Positions 6,708 through 7,902 of a DNA stretch of 7,902 nt are shown in pieces (positions within the stretch are counted from its first letter, which is position 1; each line of letters starts with the position of its first letter). Made by a program: the position numbers and the translations under genes. This DNA is from JAVBOJ01 sp031550755 (GTDB lineage: Bacteria; Bacillota; Clostridia; Oscillospirales; UBA929), in the NCBI GenBank assembly GCA_031550755.1, contig JAVBOJ010000135.1, positions 1 through 7,902 on the forward strand, read 5' to 3'. The notes beneath the pieces were generated by a model that worked only from the letters and a program-made list of their open reading frames with translations, was not told the origin of the DNA and searched no databases.

Positions 6708-6737
6708 AGTGTATTTACCGGGGCTTGGGCGCGTCAA
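6708..6737 (-). promoter_or_regulatory. Possible promoter of gntR within the ferredoxin gene end
   Basis: A TTGACG (minus strand, 6732-6737) inside the last ferredoxin codons is followed after 18 bases by TACACT (6708-6713). Matches to consensus are 5/6 and 4/6. It would start transcription near 6701, so the leader would include the imperfect hairpin. This is a weak prediction. Confidence 0.3.
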
Positions 6738-6885
6738 CCGGGCAGACGCCGGCGCAGGCGCCGCATTCAATGCAGGCATCCTCGTCAATAATGTACTTGT
6801 CATCGCCGGGCTTGATGCAGGAAACCACACATTCGGGCTCGCAAGCACCGCAGCTGATGCAATCATCGTTAATGTAATAGGCCAT
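6715..6885 (-). CDS. 2[4Fe-4S] clostridial-type ferredoxin
   Basis: A small cytosolic electron carrier for anaerobic metabolism (for example partners such as pyruvate:ferredoxin oxidoreductase or hydrogenase, none in view). It is 56 residues with two cluster motifs: C9-x2-C12-x2-C15-x3-C19 and C38-x2-C41-x2-C44-x3-C48-P, the last Cys of each completing the other cluster by the usual swap. The start MAYYINDDC is typical of the family. Two oddities: the Pro that normally follows the fourth Cys of the first motif is Val20, and there is a ninth Cys at 23. The frame runs upstream to 6921, but AAAGGTGGG sits just before the ATG at 6885, which also gives the normal family length. It is the first gene of the minus-strand group and has its own promoter. 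Confidence 0.95.
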   Translation of the reverse strand: MAYYINDDCISCGACEPECVVSCIKPGDDKYIIDEDACIECGACAGVCPVDAPKPR

Positions 6886-6912
6886 AGAGTAACCCACCTT
6901 TACTAAAATTTC

Positions 6913-6947
6913 TTCATTCATTGTATCATATCCACGTCAAAAATCAA
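6913..6947 (-). promoter_or_regulatory. Promoter of the ferredoxin gene
   Basis: On the minus strand TTGATT (6942-6947) and TACAAT (6920-6925) are 16 bases apart, matching consensus 4/6 and 5/6, with the predicted start about 28 bases before the ATG at 6885. It lies in the 168-base AT-rich gap between two divergent genes; that gap holds this promoter and the one for the opposite gene, and nothing else I recognise. Confidence 0.6.
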
Positions 6948-6993
6948 GCACTGTTATTTATTTGACAAGCGGAATGTCTTTTCCAAATTTTCA

Positions 6994-7029
6994 TTGATAT
7001 TTTATGACGTTTGGTGTAAAATAACGATA
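6994..7029 (+). promoter_or_regulatory. Promoter of the small membrane protein gene
   Basis: TTGATA (6994-6999) and TAAAAT (7017-7022), each 5/6 matches, are exactly 17 bases apart. The start would be near 7029, about 25 bases before the ATG. A TTGACA at 6962-6967 has no good -10 partner at standard spacing. Confidence 0.7.
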
Positions 7030-7053
7030 ACTACACTTGAGAGGAGTGCGCGT

Positions 7054-7305
7054 ATGAAAAATCCCTTGAAGTTTTTTCTGGGAGCGGCCGTGGTGATCGC
7101 CGCCATCGCTGCTGTCGCTATCATGGCCGTGCGTTATATGGACGTTTTGCAGCGGCAGTTTGAGATGCTCAAGGAGCTGGTGGCCCGCCGTTTGCGCCAT
7201 ATCCCGTCCGGTGACCATGACGACGGAGCGGGGCTGCATGATATGGACGATTTTGAGCCCCAGAGCGACGCCAACAGCTACCTCAACGGAGATCTGTCCT
7301 TTTAG
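7054..7305 (+). CDS. Small single-pass membrane protein, hypothetical
   Basis: An 83-residue protein I cannot assign to a family. It has a short basic start (MKNPLK), one strongly hydrophobic segment (about 7-27, rich in Ala, Val and Ile), an amphipathic, basic helix-like stretch (about 28-50, DVLQRQFEMLKELVARRLR), and an acidic, probably disordered tail (53-80) with many Asp and Glu. The charges suggest the N-terminus could be a membrane anchor, with the tail on one face of the membrane; orientation is uncertain and a signal peptide cannot be excluded. GAGGAG at 7041-7046 lies 7 bases before the ATG, so this start is preferred to the in-frame ATG at 6994, which lies within the promoter. It has its own promoter and terminator, so it is a single-gene unit, divergent from ferredoxin. 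Confidence 0.82.
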   Translation: MKNPLKFFLGAAVVIAAIAAVAIMAVRYMDVLQRQFEMLKELVARRLRHIPSGDHDDGAGLHDMDDFEPQSDANSYLNGDLSF

Positions 7306-7315
7306 GGAAAACCGC

Positions 7316-7351
7316 ACAAACGCCGGGAAGCGTACGCTTCCCGGCGTTTGT
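7316..7351 (+). terminator. Terminator formed by a 36-base perfect palindrome
   Basis: The arms around the centre CGTACG (7331-7336) pair perfectly over 18 bp (7316-7333 with 7334-7351), beginning 10 bases after the stop of the small membrane protein gene. The T-rich tail (GTTTGTTGTT) is interrupted. RNA would leave a few central bases unpaired as the loop. Because it is symmetrical it could act on either strand. Confidence 0.8.
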
Positions 7352-7398
7352 TGTTCAAAAGGGAGCAGCACAGCCGCCAAGGGGGAGCGAAAGTGTGA

Positions 7399-7425
7399 AA
7401 AGGAGGGGGAATCCCCCCCTCCTTT
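7399..7425 (-). terminator. Terminator of tRNA-Leu
   Basis: GGAGGGGG (7402-7409) pairs with CCCCCTCC (7415-7422) with a 5-base loop, extended by A/T pairs. On the minus strand it lies about 10 bases beyond the tRNA 3' end and is followed by TTTTCACAC. It shares 15 bases (AGGAGGGGGAATCCC) with the terminator after degV. The stretch from 7352 to 7398 shows nothing recognisable. Confidence 0.7.
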
Positions 7426-7434
7426 CCATGTTCC

Positions 7435-7523
7435 TGGTGCCGGAGACCGGGATCGAACCGGCACGATTCTCACGAATCACGGGATTTTAAGTCCCGGGCG
7501 TCTGCCTGTTCCGCCACTCCGGC
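7435..7523 (-). tRNA. tRNA-Leu (anticodon UAA)
   Basis: Read on the minus strand this 89-base gene folds as a class II tRNA. The acceptor stem GCCGGAG (5') pairs with CTCCGGC (3'), followed by discriminator A and an encoded CCA. The anticodon stem CGGGA/TCCCG holds the 7-base loop CTTAAAA, giving anticodon TAA. A long variable arm (TGATTC/GAATCG) marks it as leucine, and the T arm carries GGTTCGATCC. It decodes UUA (and UUG by wobble). It stands alone, with a terminator just downstream. Confidence 0.97.
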
Positions 7524-7527
7524 GCTC

Positions 7528-7558
7528 TTATGAAAGTATCACAGGAGGTGCCCGGTTG

Positions 7559-7562
<4 letters not shown>
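7528..7562 (-). promoter_or_regulatory. Promoter of tRNA-Leu
   Basis: A perfect -35 TTGACA (minus strand, 7557-7562) and an extended -10 TGTGATACT (GATACT at 7535-7540) are 16 bases apart, predicting a start about 5 bases before the mature tRNA 5' end. The -35 overlaps the TGA stop (7559-7561) of the receiver-domain gene. Confidence 0.6.

Positions 7563-7902
<340 letters not shown>

Noticed and set aside
5264..6709. Long plus-strand open frame (481 codons) opposite metA and gntR
   Set aside because: It runs antisense through two clear genes and through the terminator, has a low-complexity Arg/His/Gly/Gln-rich translation, and shows no family motif. It is an effect of high GC content.
6962..6967. 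TTGACA as the -35 of the small membrane protein gene
   Set aside because: No reasonable -10 occurs 16-18 bases downstream; TTGATA at 6994 with TAAAAT at 7017 fits better.
7316..7425. Mobile element or attachment site next to the tRNA
   Set aside because: The inverted repeats are explained as two terminators, no integrase is present, and I see no duplicated tRNA 3' end within the window.

Overview
The window looks like chromosomal DNA of a GC-rich (roughly 60 % by eye) anaerobic Firmicute, most likely a Clostridia/Oscillospiraceae-type gut bacterium. Supporting signs are strong AGGAGG-type ribosome binding sites, a 56-residue clostridial 2[4Fe-4S] ferredoxin, a YtrA-type GntR regulator, a Firmicute-style short phosphoglycerate dehydrogenase with a C-terminal ACT domain, and a MetA carrying the residue linked to acetyl-CoA use. 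Lineage is inferred from gene families only. I see no phage, transposon, CRISPR or defence module, and most of the region is housekeeping.

Layout, left to right. (1) 1-2643, plus strand: the tail of an unidentified gene, an O-antigen-ligase-family membrane protein with a repetitive basic N-terminal extension, and a DegV family fatty-acid-binding protein. These are packed end to end and closed by a terminator. (2) 2730-5320, plus strand: a near-consensus promoter drives serC, a small PspC-domain membrane protein and serA, closed by a perfect bidirectional terminator. serA and serC catalyse the first two steps of serine synthesis from 3-phosphoglycerate. (3) 5330-6947, minus strand: ferredoxin, a short GntR regulator and metA, converging on serA. 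metA feeds homoserine into methionine synthesis, so serine and methionine genes sit tail to tail. (4) 6994-7351, plus strand: a divergent small membrane protein with its own promoter and terminator. (5) 7399-7902, minus strand: tRNA-Leu(UAA) with its terminator, preceded by the C-terminal receiver domain of a signalling protein that is interrupted by one in-frame TAA.

The most notable observations are the single nonsense codon in an otherwise well-preserved receiver domain, Glu111 in MetA (acetyl-CoA rather than succinyl-CoA), the PspC gene lodged between serC and serA, the degenerate repeats at the N-terminus of the ligase-like protein, and an orphan YtrA-type regulator with no ABC transporter beside it. 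I found no convincing new multi-gene system; the findings are individual oddities. Intergenic stretches without genes are all under 300 bases and are described under the regulatory features.
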